From Phyllobacterium phragmitis (GTDB taxonomy: Bacteria; Pseudomonadota; Alphaproteobacteria; Rhizobiales; Rhizobiaceae), in contig NZ_PVBR01000005.1 in assembly GCF_002980495.1 (NCBI RefSeq), positions 186,001-250,000 on the forward strand: a stretch of 64,000 nt of DNA, written 5' to 3'. Made by a program: the position numbers and the translations under genes. The stretch's first letter is position 1; each line of letters opens with the position of its first letter. Of this stretch, positions 18,394-26,722 are shown in pieces. The notes under the pieces are model-generated. The model was not told the origin of the DNA and searched no databases. It was given only the letters and a program-made list of their open reading frames with translations.

Positions 18394-19423
18394 ATCGCTC
18401 CGTCAGCTTCAGTTCGATGCGGCGGTTGCGGCTTCTGGCTTCGGGCGTGTCGGCGGGATCGAGCGGCTGATATTCGCCGAAGCCTGCGGCCACCAGACGA
18501 TTGGCCGGAACGCCGTTGGCAATGAGGAATTTCACCACCGCCGTGGCGCGTGCCGATGACAGTTCCCAATTGTCGCGGAAACGTCCCGTACCGGCGAGCG
18601 GTATATTATCGGTATGTCCGTCGACGCGCAGGACCCAGTTTATATCGTCGGGAATTTCCTTGGTCAGTTCGATGATGGCACCGGCGAGCTTCTTCATTTC
18701 CTCCTGGCCTGCGGGGTTGATATCGGACGATCCGGTCGGGAACAGCACCTCGGACTGGAAGACGAAACGGTCGCCGACGATGCGGATGTTCTGGCGGTCG
18801 GAGAGGATTTCGCGCAAGCGTCCGAAGAAATCGGAGCGGTAGCGGTTGAGTTCCTGGACGCGTTGGGCGAGCGCCACATTGAGCCGCCTGCCGAGATCGG
18901 CGATCTTGGTATTCGATTCGCGGTCGCGCGCTTCGGAGGCGTTGAGCGCCGCTTCGAGTGCGCCGATCTGGCGGCGGAGCGCGCCGATCTGCTGATTGAG
19001 CAGTTCGACCTGCGACAGCGCCCGGGCGCTGACCTGTTTTTCGCTTTCAAGGCTGCTCGAAAGTTCGCCGATACGGCCTTCGGCTGCGGCGCCCGCACCG
19101 GCTCCCGCGCTCAAAAGTGTCTGGAGGCGGGAGCGGTCGCTCTCCGCCTGTGTCAATGACGCCTGCAGATCGGCGATATTGTCCTGCAGATCCTGCTTGT
19201 TGCTGCGCTCCAGGGAGAGGAGCTGCGTCAATTCATTGATCTGGCTGTTGAGCCGGTTCAGCACCGTATCCTTACTGGTCACCTCCTGGCTCAGAAGGAA
19301 CTGTGCCAGGACGAAGACCGACAGCAGGAACATGATGGCCAGAAGCAGCGTCGATAGCGCGTCGACGAAACCCGGCCAGTAGTCGATGGTCCTGTTCTGG
19401 CGACGGTTGCGGGCGAGCGCCAT
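18392..19423 (-). CDS. MotB/OmpA-like peptidoglycan-binding protein
   Basis: A 343-residue inner-membrane anchored protein. One membrane helix (about residues 18-46) carries D21 in PGFVDALSTLLLAIMFLL, the position of the proton-carrying Asp of MotB/ExbD/TolR. A long coiled coil (about 48-190) follows, then an OmpA-type peptidoglycan-binding domain (about 215-343: LRVDGHTDNIPL, SSARATAVVKFLIANGV, RSRNRRIELKL). The ATG is 3 bp after the stop of the ExbB/MotA-like gene, so they form a two-gene proton-channel module. No flagellar genes are near, so this is not a flagellar stator on context. Its cellular job is unknown. Confidence 0.85.
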   Translation of the reverse strand: MALARNRRQNRTIDYWPGFVDALSTLLLAIMFLLSVFVLAQFLLSQEVTSKDTVLNRLNSQINELTQLLSLERSNKQDLQDNIADLQASLTQAESDRSRLQTLLSAGAGAGAAAEGRIGELSSSLESEKQVSARALSQVELLNQQIGALRRQIGALEAALNASEARDRESNTKIADLGRRLNVALAQRVQELNRYRSDFFGRLREILSDRQNIRIVGDRFVFQSEVLFPTGSSDINPAGQEEMKKLAGAIIELTKEIPDDINWVLRVDGHTDNIPLAGTGRFRDNWELSSARATAVVKFLIANGVPANRLVAAGFGEYQPLDPADTPEARSRNRRIELKLTER

Positions 19424-19426
19424 GGC

Positions 19427-20464
19427 TTATTTCACCTCGCGGTGCTGTTGCTGCTTGGCGATGGCGGTGCCGAGTTTGTCGAGCGTCGTGCGGATCGCCT
19501 TTTGCTCTTCCGCCTGCTTCTCCACCCAGTCGCGCATCAATTGCTGTTCGCTGCGCATATTCTTGACCAGACCCTGAATACCCTCTGCGAGATTGGCCAG
19601 CGCCGCGGTGGTACGCTGGCTGGAACCGCCGGTGTCGTGCATGGATTGCAGGCGTTCGGTGAGAACGCGTATCTCTTCCGTCGAACCGGTGGCGCTTTCC
19701 GGAGAGATCAGATCCGAGCCAAGGTCGGTGACGGAGGAGAGCCAGTTTTCCAGCTCCGTGTAGAAGCGGTTCTGGGCCCGGCCCGCCTGCAGGTCGAGAA
19801 AGCCGAGGACGAGCGAGCCGGACAGACCGAAAAGGGATGAGGAAAACGCCGTGCCCATACCGTGCAGCGGTGATTGCAGCCCTGCCTTCAGCGCATCCAG
19901 GACATCACTGGTGTCGCCCGAACTCGGGTCGAGAGACTGGATCGTCTGACCGATCGAGCCAATGGTTTCGAGCAGGCCCCAGAAGGTGCCGAGCAGACCG
20001 AGGAAGACCAGAAGCCCGATCAGATAGCGCGAAATATCGCGGCTCTCGTCGAGACGGGTGGCGATCGAATCGAGGATCGAGCGCATCGAGCTCGTGGAAA
20101 GCGCCATCGACTGACGGCGGCCGATCAGCGCCCGCATGGGCGCGAGCAGGACCGGTTGCCGGTTGCTTTTTTCCTCGAAGCCGCCGCGAAACGAATTGAC
20201 CCATCGGATCTCGGGAAACAGACGCAGAACCTGGCCGAAGGCCAGCAGGATGCCGACCAGGAGGACGCCGAGGATCAGTCCGTTCAGTCCGGGATTGGTC
20301 ATGAAGAAGCTCTGTATCTGGCGAAACAGAATGGCGGCGAGAAAGGCCACGATGATCAGGAAGATCACCATCGACAGAACGACAATGCGCGGACTGGAGA
20401 GCCTGTAGAGATCGAAGTCCTCTCCGATGTCCAGTTCCGTCTTCGATGCTCTTGATCTCGCCAT
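19427..20464 (-). CDS. MotA/TolQ/ExbB-family proton channel
   Basis: A 345-residue membrane protein: helices at about 25-52 and 58-82, then a cytoplasmic stretch, and the two channel helices near 140-165 (LIGLLVFLGLLGTFWGLLETIG) and 195-222 (GMGTAFSSSLFGLSGSLVLGF), the MotA/TolQ signature region. A C-terminal soluble tail is rich in E/Q/K. The ATG at 20464 (MARSRASKTEL) is chosen over a TTG nine bases upstream. It is translationally close to the downstream OmpA-like gene and distinct from tolQ at 31.9 kb. Confidence 0.85.
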   Translation of the reverse strand: MARSRASKTELDIGEDFDLYRLSSPRIVVLSMVIFLIIVAFLAAILFRQIQSFFMTNPGLNGLILGVLLVGILLAFGQVLRLFPEIRWVNSFRGGFEEKSNRQPVLLAPMRALIGRRQSMALSTSSMRSILDSIATRLDESRDISRYLIGLLVFLGLLGTFWGLLETIGSIGQTIQSLDPSSGDTSDVLDALKAGLQSPLHGMGTAFSSSLFGLSGSLVLGFLDLQAGRAQNRFYTELENWLSSVTDLGSDLISPESATGSTEEIRVLTERLQSMHDTGGSSQRTTAALANLAEGIQGLVKNMRSEQQLMRDWVEKQAEEQKAIRTTLDKLGTAIAKQQQHREVK

Positions 20465-20683
20465 ATATTCCAACTCCCAGCCAAACCCGCGCCTGCCTAA
20501 GCAATGCCATGGGACAATGCTACAGGATGCGGAGCCTAACCGAAATTGCGGCGAAATTGAAAGGACGAAACGGAGGCTTCCGTTCCTGTTGTCCTTATAT
20601 CTTGTTGGTGGCGCTGTGCGATTGATCTGGAAAGGCGCTGGCGCTTTGAAGCGCGCTGCGCAGATTGAATTGACTTACAGCGG

Positions 20684-21484
20684 TCACTCCGGCTTGACGG
20701 GCTTCTTCAGGACTTTCAGCAGCGCGGAATGGATAGCCTCGTTGCCGGCGACGATGGACTTTGTCTCGAACATGTCGTGACCGCCGTTCTTGTCGGAGAG
20801 AAACCCGCCTGCCTCACGGATGAGGATCATGCCCGCAGCGATGTCCCAGGGGAAAAGCGCCTCTTCCCAGAAGCCGTCGAGGCGTCCGGCTGCGACATAA
20901 GCCAGGTCGAGCGCCGCAGCGCCAAGGCGGCGGATACCCGCCGTCTCGCCCATGACATTGCGCAGTTCGAGCAGATAATTGCCGTGATGGCCGCGGCCGA
21001 GATGCGGCACGCCGGTGCCGATGATGGCATCCGGCAGCTTGGCTCGCGCGGCAACGCGCAGCCGGCGGTCGTTCAAAAAGGCGCCGCCGCCGCGTTCCGC
21101 CGTGTAAAGCTCGTCCATGACGGGATTGTAGATGACGCCCGCAACGATCTGCCCCTGGCGCTCCAGCGCGATGGAGACGGCGAAGATCGGAATGCCGTGC
21201 AGGAAATTGGTCGTGCCGTCGAGTGGATCGACCAGCCAGCGGTGCTGGCTGTCGCGGCCTTCGATGATTCCGGCCTCCTCCATCAGGAAGCCGTAGTCGG
21301 GCCGTGCCCGGCTCAGTTCCGTGTGGACGATGCCTTCGGCGCGCTTGTCCGCCTGGCTGACGTAATCGCCGGGACCTTTCAGCGAGACCTGAAGGTTCTG
21401 CACCTCACCGAAATCGCGCGCCAGGGACCGCCCGGCCTTCATCGCGGCCTGGACCATGACATTGAGTATCGCCGAACGCGCCAT
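20684..21484 (-). CDS. suhB: inositol monophosphatase-family protein
   Basis: A 266-residue Mg2+-dependent phosphatase. It has the IMPase metal motifs: EEAG near residue 70, WLVDPLDGTTNFLHGIP (about 83-99) and WDIAAGMILIREAGG (about 215-229). Substrates in this family include inositol-1-phosphate and related sugar phosphates; SuhB also binds RNA polymerase in E. coli. It lies 124 bp downstream of efp on the same strand, separated by a large palindrome. It could be any IMPase paralogue, so the symbol is moderately sure. Confidence 0.85.
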   Translation of the reverse strand: MARSAILNVMVQAAMKAGRSLARDFGEVQNLQVSLKGPGDYVSQADKRAEGIVHTELSRARPDYGFLMEEAGIIEGRDSQHRWLVDPLDGTTNFLHGIPIFAVSIALERQGQIVAGVIYNPVMDELYTAERGGGAFLNDRRLRVAARAKLPDAIIGTGVPHLGRGHHGNYLLELRNVMGETAGIRRLGAAALDLAYVAAGRLDGFWEEALFPWDIAAGMILIREAGGFLSDKNGGHDMFETKSIVAGNEAIHSALLKVLKKPVKPE

Positions 21485-21522
21485 TTCGAGTTGGTACCTT
21501 TTGTTATTGATGCAATTTCAAA

Positions 21523-21603
21523 AGGGAGTAGGGGAGCAAGGGAGTAGGGGAATATGTTATATACCAAACATATTCCCCTACTCCCTATTCCCTTACTCCC
21601 CTA
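21523..21603. repeat. large G-rich/C-rich palindrome between efp and suhB
   Basis: An inverted repeat with a perfect inner arm (GGGAGTAGGGGAATATGT, 21541-21557, pairing with 21568-21585) and imperfect outer arms made of repeated GGGAGTAGGGG units on the left and CCCTACTCCC units on the right. The spacer is 10 bp. It could act as a terminator-like hairpin or be a repeat remnant; there is no T-run. Confidence 0.6.
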
Positions 21604-21608
21604 ATGTC

Positions 21609-22172
21609 TCAATCCGCGCGGCGGACATAGGTCAGCTCGTTGGTATCGACGATCACGCGCTCGCCCGACCCGATGAAGGGCGGAACGAGAATGCGGATAC
21701 CGTTTTCCAGGATGGCCGGCTTATAGGAAGAGGCCGCCGTCTGACCCTTGACGACGGGATCCGCCTCGGTGATCGTCAGCGTCACATAATCGGGCAATGA
21801 GATGCCGATCGGCTTTTCCTCGTAGAGCTCGACGGTCACGAGCATGCCGTCCTGCAGGAAGGCGCCACGGTCGCCGACGAACTCCTTCTGGAGCTCGAGC
21901 TGCTCGTAGGTTTCGGAATCCATGAAAACCAGCGCTTCCCCCTGCTCGTAGAGAAAGGTGAAATCCTTCTGTTCGAGGCGAACCTTCTCGACCGTTTCGG
22001 CAGCGCGGAAGCGTTCGTTGAGCTTGGTGCCGTCGATGAGGTTCTTCAACTCGACCTGATTATAGGCGCCGCCCTTGCCGGGCTTCACCGCATTGGTCTT
22101 CACCGCGGCCCAAAGGCCGCCATTGTGTTCGATGACATTGCCGGGGCGGATTTCGTTACCATTGATCTTCAT
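21609..22172 (-). CDS. efp: elongation factor P
   Basis: A 187-residue EF-P with the three-domain layout, starting [21 protein letters not shown]. It relieves ribosome stalling at polyproline stretches. The tip of domain I reads KPGKGGAY with K33 at the position modified by beta-lysylation in E. coli. The start at 22172 fits the family; 28 codons of in-frame upstream sequence do not. Polyproline-rich proteins nearby (TolA, the purA-downstream protein) are possible clients, but that is inference. Confidence 0.96.
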   Translation of the reverse strand: MKINGNEIRPGNVIEHNGGLWAAVKTNAVKPGKGGAYNQVELKNLIDGTKLNERFRAAETVEKVRLEQKDFTFLYEQGEALVFMDSETYEQLELQKEFVGDRGAFLQDGMLVTVELYEEKPIGISLPDYVTLTITEADPVVKGQTAASSYKPAILENGIRILVPPFIGSGERVIVDTNELTYVRRAD

Positions 22173-22316
22173 GGGGTTGTTCCGGATCTTATCTGAAAGA
22201 GGGGCGCGGTAGTGCCGGGACGACTTAAGCCGCAGCAATCGGGCTTCCAAGACCATAAAATGGGGAATTACGCAAGAGATAGAGGCGGATTCACCTGTTG
22301 CAACCGGAACTCTGCG

Positions 22317-23306
22317 TCAACGCAGTCTGTTGGCGCGGGTCATGGCCTGTTTGATCTGATCCTCAGAAAGGCCGTCCATGAATGAATCCAGATCGTGGGC
22401 GGCGAGCCCGGCGCGGCGTGCGACGATGTACCATGCGGCCGCTTCGATGGAATCGCCATCGGTGCCGATGCCGTCGCGGTAGAGCCTGGCAAGGCGGGCC
22501 TGGGCCGCCACATTGCCGGTGATGGCGGCGCGGTGCATCCAGCGGAAGCCGGTCTGGTAATCGCGCGGGCCTCCGCGCCCCTCGATATACCATGCGGCAA
22601 GATCGAGCTGCGCGGTGTCGTAGCCCTGCTTTGCCGCCCGTTCGAGGTAGGCTCTGGCCTTCTTATCGTCGCGCGGAATTTTCAGGGTGCCGTTGGCATA
22701 GATCTGACTTACCGCATATTCCCCGTCGGCAAGCCTGGCTCCTGCCGCTTTCATGAACCATGGAAACGCCTCGTCGAGGCCAGCGTCGCCGGGATGATCG
22801 ACCATCATCAGCTGACCGTAGTTGAACTGCGCCATGCGGTTTCCAGCTTCCGCCGCGGCTTTCATCAGCTTTTCGGCCTTGGCCTTGTCGCGCGGCACAT
22901 ATCTGCCCTGAAGCAGCATGGCGCCATAACGGAATTGCGCTTCGACGACACCCTGCTCGGCTGCTTCGCCGTACCAGCGCGCTGCTTCGGTCTGATTGAT
23001 GGGGACGCCAAGCCCACGCGCATAGATTTCGGCGGCAAGCGTTTGTGCCGCGGGATCGCCCTTTTGCGCGCGCGGCAGCGCCAGATTGAGCGCCGTCAGA
23101 TAGAGCCCGCGCTGAAATGCACCGAAGGCCTCGTCCGCCGGCTTATCGCCGAAGCGGTTGGGGTCGATGGTCGGCACGGCGTCGGTCGATGCCGGTTGCC
23201 GCAGCATGACCGGCTTGTCGTCTTTTTCCGTGGGTGCTGCCGCCTGCGCAAAAGCCCCCGGCATGACGGCGGATATCGCAAGAGCAATGATCGGCAGTCG
23301 TCTCAT
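22317..23306 (-). CDS. exported Sel1-repeat protein
   Basis: A 329-residue protein with a signal peptide (about 1-23, ending GAFAQA). The rest is built of Sel1-like (SLR) helix pairs: AAQTLAAEIYARGLGVPINQTEAARWYGEAAEQG near 85-120, then further repeats with the conserved A..LG.....G..V pattern. Sel1 proteins scaffold protein interactions in the periplasm. It overlaps nothing and begins 3 bp after the ThiE-like gene ends, so the two are co-transcribed. No specific partner is known. Confidence 0.85.
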   Translation of the reverse strand: MRRLPIIALAISAVMPGAFAQAAAPTEKDDKPVMLRQPASTDAVPTIDPNRFGDKPADEAFGAFQRGLYLTALNLALPRAQKGDPAAQTLAAEIYARGLGVPINQTEAARWYGEAAEQGVVEAQFRYGAMLLQGRYVPRDKAKAEKLMKAAAEAGNRMAQFNYGQLMMVDHPGDAGLDEAFPWFMKAAGARLADGEYAVSQIYANGTLKIPRDDKKARAYLERAAKQGYDTAQLDLAAWYIEGRGGPRDYQTGFRWMHRAAITGNVAAQARLARLYRDGIGTDGDSIEAAAWYIVARRAGLAAHDLDSFMDGLSEDQIKQAMTRANRLR

Positions 23307-23309
23307 CGT

Positions 23310-23966
23310 TCAATTCTCGAAACGCGGCGCGGTTTCGTCAAGCAGCCGATTTGCCTCACGCATCGCTTCCGCGGGATCGGCGCTTTCGAAAATGGCGGCG
23401 CCAAGCGCCACGAATTCCGCGCCGGTCGCGACCGTCCGCTCTATGCTCGCCAGCGTATTCCCGGCCTGCACGATGCAGGGGATATCGACCATCGAGGCCC
23501 ACCATTCGGCAAGATTGATATTTCGCGAATGCGGTTCGGGCTTCTTGTCGGCGCCGACCTTGCCGAACATGACGTAATCGGGCTGCAACTCGCCGATCTC
23601 CAGCGCGCCGTGACGGTCGCGCAGATTGCCCATGCCGACGATCAGCTTGGGCGAATGGCGCTCGATGACTTCCGCGAGGTCGGCAATCTTGCCCTCGACA
23701 TGTACGCCATCGGCACCGACGCGGCCGGCGGCGCGCGTATCATTGAGGATCAGCGCCGCCACGCCCGCATCCTGGATAACGGGAACGGCTTTTTGCGCCG
23801 CCGCCTGGAACATCGCTTCGTCCAGTCCGGAGGAATCGAGTATCACGCTTGCCGCATCGCCGCCGGAAAGCGCCTTTTTGAGGAGGCCGGCAAGAGCATC
23901 GCCATCGCCGAGCGGCGGAGCGACGAGAACGATACGACAGCGGTCGGCTTGGTTGGACGCATTCAT
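23310..23966 (-). CDS. thiamine phosphate synthase-like protein (divergent ThiE)
   Basis: A 218-residue TIM-barrel resembling ThiE, which joins HMP-PP and thiazole phosphate. Family landmarks appear in altered form: VGADGVHVEGK (residues about 82-92, for G.DGVHLG) and DYVMFGKVGADKK (for the YxxxGP loop), while the usual C-terminal GGI is not obvious. It may therefore be an atypical ThiE or a salvage relative. It forms an operon with the Sel1 gene; no other thiamine genes are present here. Confidence 0.65.
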   Translation of the reverse strand: MNASNQADRCRIVLVAPPLGDGDALAGLLKKALSGGDAASVILDSSGLDEAMFQAAAQKAVPVIQDAGVAALILNDTRAAGRVGADGVHVEGKIADLAEVIERHSPKLIVGMGNLRDRHGALEIGELQPDYVMFGKVGADKKPEPHSRNINLAEWWASMVDIPCIVQAGNTLASIERTVATGAEFVALGAAIFESADPAEAMREANRLLDETAPRFEN

Positions 23967-24135
23967 GGGTGAAGCCTAAAACGGAAGAAAGTGATCGAAT
24001 TCGGGCATAGAGCATGGTTTGCCGGTTGAACAGTCCCCTTCATGTAAAGTGTTGAACAGGTCCTTTCCAAGAAAACACGTCTCGCCATTGGTGCGGCAGA
24101 TGGTTATGAACCGTTGTTTCCGCAGAGTATCTTCC

Positions 24136-24903
24136 ATGCCCGACCTTCTCGCCAATCCCTGGTTTTATGCGACCGCTGTCCCGGCGGTGATTCTCGTCGG
24201 CCTTTCAAAGGGCGGGCTCGGCGGAGCCATGGGACAGCTTGGCGTGCCGCTGATGACGCTGGTGATGGCGCCGGTGCAGGCGGCGGCAATCATGCTGCCG
24301 ATCCTCCTGGTGATGGACGTGGCGAGCCTTTGGACCTGGCGCGGCTATCGCGATATGAAGACGCTCAAATACATGCTGCCCGGCGGGCTGATCGGCATCG
24401 GGATCGCCTGGCTGATGGTGGCGGTGGTGACCGACGGCATGGTCCGGCTGATCGTCGGCGCGGTCGCGGTGCTGTTCGTGCTGCGCTACGTGCTTGCCGG
24501 CGCAGCCGGGCGGGCGAAGGCCAAGCCGCATAATTTCGTCGCCGCGACCGGCTGGTCGATGGTGGCCGGTTTCACCAGCTTCGTCGCCCATGCCGGCGGA
24601 CCGCCCTATCAGATCTATGCGTTGCCGTTGCGACAGGATCCGAAAATCTACAATGGCACCAGTGTCATCTTCTTTGCCATCATGAATACCGTGAAGGTCG
24701 TTCCCTATTTCGAACAGGGCCAGTTCGACGCGACCAATCTGTCTGCTTCCGCCGCTCTCGCGCCGCTGGCGCTGGCGGCGCCCTTCGCCGGAGCGTGGAT
24801 CGTGCGCCGGATGAAACCGGAGGTTTTCTATCCCTTCATGTACGTCATGGTCTTCCTGACCGGGATCAAGCTGATTTATGACGGCGTTGTCAGTATGTTT
24901 TGA
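24136..24903 (+). CDS. TSUP (TauE/SafE) family anion exporter
   Basis: A 255-residue protein with eight membrane helices and the TSUP features of a GLSKGGLGGAMG loop near residues 20-31 and a second repeated half with SFVAHAGGPPYQIYALPL (about 155-172). TSUP proteins move sulfite, sulfoacetate or other organosulfur anions; the substrate here is unknown. The ATG at 24136 follows the sequence for a signal-less start; the frame extends upstream without support. No operon partner is adjacent. Confidence 0.85.
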   Translation: MPDLLANPWFYATAVPAVILVGLSKGGLGGAMGQLGVPLMTLVMAPVQAAAIMLPILLVMDVASLWTWRGYRDMKTLKYMLPGGLIGIGIAWLMVAVVTDGMVRLIVGAVAVLFVLRYVLAGAAGRAKAKPHNFVAATGWSMVAGFTSFVAHAGGPPYQIYALPLRQDPKIYNGTSVIFFAIMNTVKVVPYFEQGQFDATNLSASAALAPLALAAPFAGAWIVRRMKPEVFYPFMYVMVFLTGIKLIYDGVVSMF

Positions 24904-25067
24904 GCTGGAATTAAAGTTGATCGCCTCAATACCGAATTCGGGCCCTTTTCATGGGAAAATGGCTTTCATCGGCTTTGTTGATGTCGGTATACGATTATCC
25001 AGCTGGCTACGAATTCAACTCGAAGTTGGCGCATGAAACCTGGGCTTCTTCTTAGGCTTTTACAGAA

Positions 25068-26270
25068 ATGACAATGCAAGTTCTCCATAAGCGGGACACC
25101 CGTATCGACGTATTCAGGGCGCTGGCGCTGTTGACGATCTTCGTCAACCATGTGCCCGGTACGATCTACGAGCACCTGACCCACAGGAATCTGGGCTTTT
25201 CCGATGCGGCGGAAGCTTTCGTGCTCATCTCGGGCATCGCGGTCGGGCTTGCCTACGGGACGAAATTCCAGCCCGGCAGCCGTCTTCTGATCGGGCTGAA
25301 GATGTGGCGTCGGGCCGGTGTGCTCTATACCACCCACATCATGACGACCATGGTGACGCTTGCCATCTTCTGCGGCACCGCGATCTTCCTCAAACGCCCG
25401 GAGTTCCTGTCCAAGATCAATATCGGGCCGGTGATGGAACGTCCGGTGGAGGCGCTCTTCGGCATCATCACGCTCGGTCATCAACTCGGCTACAACAACA
25501 TTCTGTCGATGTATGCGGTGCTACTGCTGATGGCGCCCATCTTCCTGTTCCTGGCGAGAACAAGCCTGTCGCTCATGGTCGGCGTTTCGGGCGTCCTCTG
25601 GCTTCTGGCAGGTATTTTCCACATCGCACCCGCCAATTATCCAAATAACGGATTCTGGTTTCTCAACCCGCTGTCATGGCAGTTCCTGTTCGTCATCGGC
25701 ATCGCCGGAATCCTCCATGTGCGCCGCGGCGGACGCATTTCGGCAAATCCCTGGCTGATCGGCGCTTCGGCGGCCTATCTCCTGCTTGCCCTTGCCTGGG
25801 TGCGCCTGCCATTGTGGGGCATCGATGTTTCGATGGGCCTGCCGGCTGTGCTGACAGGCTTCGACAAGACGTTCCTGTCTGCGCCGCGGTTGTTGCACGT
25901 TCTGGCGCTGAGCTATCTGATCGTGGCGATCCCGGCGATTTCAAATCTGGCGCGCACCGCGCCCGATCATCCGCTGGCGATCCTCGGCAAACATTCGCTG
26001 CCGGTCTTCATCGCGGGCACAATCCTTTCAATGACGGCGCAGGCGTTGAAGCTCGTCAATCCGGGCGGCATTCCCTATGACACGCTGCTGATTGCCACGG
26101 GGATCGTGGTGCAGTTCGCGCTGGCCTATTATCTGGAGTGGCTGCCGCGCATCGGCTGGGGTGGCAAGAGCGCGTCGAAACCGGCGGCAACGGTCGTGCC
26201 GGCTGGAGGGCACGGCCCTGTACCGAGCAATGATTTTCCCGCTGCCAAGCCGGTTCTCCAACCGGTCTGA
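25068..26270 (+). CDS. OpgC-like membrane acyltransferase
   Basis: A 400-residue integral membrane protein (about ten helices). The N-terminus RIDVFRALALLTIFVNHVPG has the arginine-aspartate and NH(V) positions of the acyltransferase-3/OpgC family, which adds succinyl groups to osmoregulated periplasmic glucans. It carries a hydrophilic, Pro/Ala-rich cytoplasmic tail (about 365-400). Assignment as OpgC is from the overall pattern; a different membrane acyltransferase is possible. An intrinsic terminator follows directly after the stop. Confidence 0.75.
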   Translation: MTMQVLHKRDTRIDVFRALALLTIFVNHVPGTIYEHLTHRNLGFSDAAEAFVLISGIAVGLAYGTKFQPGSRLLIGLKMWRRAGVLYTTHIMTTMVTLAIFCGTAIFLKRPEFLSKINIGPVMERPVEALFGIITLGHQLGYNNILSMYAVLLLMAPIFLFLARTSLSLMVGVSGVLWLLAGIFHIAPANYPNNGFWFLNPLSWQFLFVIGIAGILHVRRGGRISANPWLIGASAAYLLLALAWVRLPLWGIDVSMGLPAVLTGFDKTFLSAPRLLHVLALSYLIVAIPAISNLARTAPDHPLAILGKHSLPVFIAGTILSMTAQALKLVNPGGIPYDTLLIATGIVVQFALAYYLEWLPRIGWGGKSASKPAATVVPAGGHGPVPSNDFPAAKPVLQPV

Positions 26271-26281
26271 TCCCGGATATC

Positions 26282-26316
26282 AACGGCGCTGCGAGGAGAT
26301 CGCCGCGCCGTTTTTC
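26282..26316 (+). terminator. intrinsic terminator of the OpgC-like gene
   Basis: AACGGCGC (26282-26289) pairs with GCGCCGTT (26305-26312), followed by a T-run (TTTTT). Confidence 0.85.
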
Positions 26317-26375
26317 TGTTCTGGACAGGCTTCCGTCCAGAATCGATGCAGATGGTTCGGAAATCCTTAACCGCG

Positions 26376-26390
26376 TTAACCGTTCATTAA
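26376..26390. promoter_or_regulatory. CtrA-type box upstream of the candidate sRNA
   Basis: TTAA-N7-TTAA (TTAACCGTTCATTAA) matches the CtrA binding consensus. Another TTAA lies 5 bases upstream. It sits just ahead of a structured RNA candidate starting near 26400. Confidence 0.6.
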
Positions 26391-26399
26391 TCCTAAGCG

Positions 26400-26510
26400 T
26401 GTCAAATGCTTGCTATCCAGTTCGTCTGGATACTTACCGAGTGGTTTTGCCACTCTGTTTGACGCCTCCCTGTTAAACTCCTGAGAGCCGCCTATGCGGC
26501 TCTTTTTTTG
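26400..26510 (+). ncRNA. candidate structured sRNA with intrinsic terminator
   Basis: A compact fold can be read by eye: closing helix GTCAAA (26401-26406) with TTTGAC (26458-26463), enclosing two hairpins, TATCCAG/CTGGATA (26414-26420 and 26426-26432) and GAGTGG/CCACTC (26439-26444 and 26450-26455), giving a three-way junction. A single-stranded CGCCTCCCTGTTAAACTCC stretch with Shine-Dalgarno complementarity (CTCCC) follows, and then an Rho-independent terminator AGAGCCGC-CTAT-GCGGCTCT plus T7 (26484-26509). The length is about 110 nt. No coding frame is evident. I cannot assign it to a named family. Confidence 0.65.
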
Positions 26511-26541
26511 TTCACAATTTTATGGGAGGGAGTGGATTGCA

Positions 26542-26556
26542 TTAACCTTTCCTTAA
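26542..26556. promoter_or_regulatory. CtrA-type box upstream of rcdA
   Basis: TTAACCTTTCCTTAA is a perfect TTAA-N7-TTAA site, 167 bp upstream of the rcdA start. CtrA-dependent transcription of rcdA is known in Caulobacter. Confidence 0.6.
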
Positions 26557-26722
26557 ACATACTCTTGCGCAGCAGTGTATTGCGATGCAGTTTGCAGTGG
26601 AATTCATGGCAGTGCCTGTTCCGTCCGCCTTGGGTTCATGATTGGAACCGCGGTGGACTTTGGTGACGGACTTGACGATCACTTGCCATGGATAGCGGCG
26701 ATACGAGGTTGCGAAGAATATC

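Noticed and set aside
18392-20464. Zorya anti-phage system (ZorAB)
   Set aside because: The pair has the MotA/OmpA layout, but no ZorC, ZorD or ZorE-like gene is adjacent, and neighbours are housekeeping genes. Kept only as a membrane-motor pair.
21485-21608. suhB/MmgR sRNA motif near the suhB gene
   Set aside because: The sequence is a G-rich palindrome; none of the expected motif loops or terminator are visible.
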